Source: Algoriphagus sp.
Lineage (GTDB): Bacteria > Bacteroidota > Bacteroidia > Cytophagales > Cyclobacteriaceae
Reading direction: 5' to 3'
DNA: 14,843 bases
NCBI GenBank assembly: GCA_023255285.1
Contig: JALRIY010000040.1
Coordinates: 1-14,843, forward strand
Shown here piece by piece: positions 13,651-14,843 of the stretch (position 1 is the stretch's first letter; each line of letters begins with the position of its first letter). The notes beneath the pieces are model-generated. The model worked only from the letters and a program-made list of their open reading frames with translations. It was not told the DNA's origin and searched no databases. A program made the position numbers and the translations under genes.

Positions 13651-14591
13651 ATCTTTTTTCTTAAATTATTTTCCGGTAATCCCTCGTACCACATCGTATT
13701 TTTGATTGGTGCCACCACCTTTGCAATATCTTCCATAATGCCATCCGGGATCTTCAAATCAAAGGCTCGCAGATTCCGTCGGAGAACTTCTTGATCACTC
13801 ATGCCTACAATGGTGGTTGCAATTGCATCTTGATCCATCGCAAATCGCATCGCCACGTCGCTCAGTGCAACTTGGTAGTCTTGACATAGGGCCAATAGTG
13901 GTGCTTGAATCGCTTTCACTTCCGGAGGGGCATTGTGCCAAGAAGGAATCGGAGCATCTGAGAGAATGCGCTGTACCAAAGGTGCCGCATTCATTAAGCC
14001 AAAGCCCTTTTCTTTTGACAGGGGTACCAATTCCTCCAAAATTTCATCCTGGATTAGGTTGTAGTGCGCCCAAGAAAGGACGGTATCAAACTCATTTTCT
14101 CGGGCCAAGGAGGCCAAATACCGAACAGGCAAGCCCGTTAAGCCAATGTACCGTGCTTTGCCGGAAGCCTTGATGTGCTGCATGGCGGGGATGGCTTCTT
14201 CGATAATTTGCTGGCGAGTTACGAATTCGATGTCGTGCAACTGAAACAGGTCCAAGTAATCTGTTTGCAAACGCTCTAGCGATTCATCGATACTTTTCAA
14301 AATTCGACCGTAGGAAAAATCAAAATCGCGTAGTCCATATCGCCCGCATTTGGTGGCTAGGTAAATATCTTTTCGCTTGCCTTTCAAGGCCCGGCCCAAG
14401 CGCGTTTCTGCCAAGGTTTCCCCATAAAAAGGAGCTACATCAAAAAAATTCACCCCCTGATCTATGGCGAGGTGCACCGAAGCAATCCCTTCCTTTTCGT
14501 CACAAACCTCAAAAACATCTCCCAAGGGGGAGGCCCCAAATCCTAGAATTGACACGTGCATGTCAGTTTTACCCAGTTTGCGGTAATCCAT
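13647..14591 (-). CDS. Aldo-keto reductase resembling L-galactose/L-fucose dehydrogenase
   Basis: This 314-residue AKR has the full catalytic tetrad Asp51, Tyr56 (DVAPFYG), Lys81 (ATKCGRYG) and His119 (LHDIEF). Several stretches closely resemble plant L-galactose dehydrogenase as I recall it: GFGASPLGDVF (17-27), ATKCGRY (79-85), KSIDESLERLQTDYLDL (99-115), HDIEF (119-123), YIGLTGLP and the final PIKNTMW. That group oxidises the C1 of L-galactose, and bacterial relatives oxidise L-fucose, to the lactone with NAD(P). As first gene of the minus operon with a sugar mutarotase at its end, oxidation of an L-sugar pyranose is the best guess. No lactonase or sugar-acid dehydratase is nearby to continue the classic non-phosphorylative route, so the enzyme may have another role. 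A small palindrome and a dispersed repeat copy lie directly upstream of the start. Confidence 0.93.
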   Translation of the reverse strand: MDYRKLGKTDMHVSILGFGASPLGDVFEVCDEKEGIASVHLAIDQGVNFFDVAPFYGETLAETRLGRALKGKRKDIYLATKCGRYGLRDFDFSYGRILKSIDESLERLQTDYLDLFQLHDIEFVTRQQIIEEAIPAMQHIKASGKARYIGLTGLPVRYLASLARENEFDTVLSWAHYNLIQDEILEELVPLSKEKGFGLMNAAPLVQRILSDAPIPSWHNAPPEVKAIQAPLLALCQDYQVALSDVAMRFAMDQDAIATTIVGMSDQEVLRRNLRAFDLKIPDGIMEDIAKVVAPIKNTMWYEGLPENNLRKKI

Positions 14592-14608
14592 GAAGTAATC
14601 GGTTTTGA

Positions 14609-14622
14609 TTAGTATTTACTAA
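14609..14622. promoter_or_regulatory. Palindrome upstream of the aldo-keto reductase operon
   Basis: TTAGTA and TACTAA form a perfect 6-bp inverted repeat with a 2-bp spacer, 17 bp before the start codon of the minus operon. It directly abuts the dispersed repeat at 14623. A LacI- or GntR-type operator would look like this, but no regulator gene is present and no second site was found. Confidence 0.25.
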
Positions 14623-14708
14623 GATTATCCGCAATCCTACTAGTGGTTCAACCTGTCTGTTCACCAAGCGGATAATCGTCCACAGACGACAGTCCACGGT
14701 CCACAGCC
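14623..14708 (+). repeat. Dispersed ~85-bp repeat, copy B, with terminal hairpin and GTCCACRG tandem
   Basis: This copy starts with GATTATCCGC (14623-14632) and contains its perfect 10-bp inverted partner GCGGATAATC (14668-14677) 35 nt later. It ends in three GTCCAC units (14678, 14692 and 14699), two with CAG and one with CGG. It aligns with the reverse complement of 5860-5944: the first 13 bases and the last about 45 bases are well conserved, the middle poorly. It lies 32 bp upstream of the minus operon with the same end facing the operon as copy A. The rest of the stretch to 14843 shows no gene. Confidence 0.65.
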
Positions 14709-14843
14709 CACTCAATTGAACTTCAACGCTTACTTCCGTAGTTAACTTGCCAAAAAGCGAATAATCAGAATTTTAAATATAAGAAAAATTGATAATTGAT
14801 AATGCCTGAATAAAGTTGTCACATTTTGTTAGGGATCACAAAT

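Noticed and set aside
14789..14802. Direct repeat TTGATAA x2 near the right edge
   Set aside because: It is only 7 bp in A/T-rich DNA with no neighbouring gene visible, so it does not rise above chance.

Overview
The window looks like chromosomal DNA of a Bacteroidota bacterium, probably of the Cytophagales (Cyclobacteriaceae/Algoriphagus type). The evidence is an exported FGly-type sulfatase, a bacterial myo-inositol oxygenase, SGLT-type and other SSS symporters, A/T-rich intergenic DNA, almost no Shine-Dalgarno sequences, and extensive ATGA start/stop overlaps. This placement is inferred from gene content and style; there is no rRNA or other marker gene. I see no tRNA, CRISPR, transposase, phage gene or transcription regulator.

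Left part (1-5760): a possible C-terminal remnant of a gene entering from the left (3-50) and a strong symmetrical hairpin (140-172) are followed by a minus-strand secreted sulfatase (250-1773). Divergent from it is an inositol unit: myo-inositol oxygenase (2203-3084), a terminator-like hairpin, then a vSGLT-like Na+/solute symporter (3179-4750). A 13-bp hairpin with a T9 tract sits only 26 nt before the oxygenase start, inside a 36-codon upstream ORF whose stop overlaps that start. This is an attenuator-like layout. A minus-strand SGNH-type lipoprotein (5053-5760) follows.

Right part (5761-14843): two convergent operons. The plus operon (6239-11436) encodes a small two-helix membrane protein, an SSS symporter, a cytoplasmic GH88-like hydrolase, an Old Yellow Enzyme-type flavin oxidoreductase and an SDR dehydrogenase, all four junctions being 4-bp ATGA overlaps. 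The minus operon (14591 down to 11476) encodes an L-galactose/L-fucose dehydrogenase-like aldo-keto reductase, a zinc MDR dehydrogenase, a D-tagatose 3-epimerase-family TIM barrel and a RhaM-type sugar mutarotase, also overlapping or 2 bp apart. Nine genes with four different oxidoreductases, one epimerase, one mutarotase and one glycosidase, but no kinase, dehydratase, lactonase or aldolase, suggest uptake, hydrolysis and redox rearrangement of an unusual, possibly unsaturated or L-configured sugar. The substrate cannot be read from the sequence.

The two operons are bracketed by two copies of an ~85-bp repeat in opposite orientation (5860-5944 minus, 14623-14708 plus), each with the same end facing its operon. 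I regard this bracketed module, and the leader of the inositol oxygenase gene, as the most interesting parts of the window.
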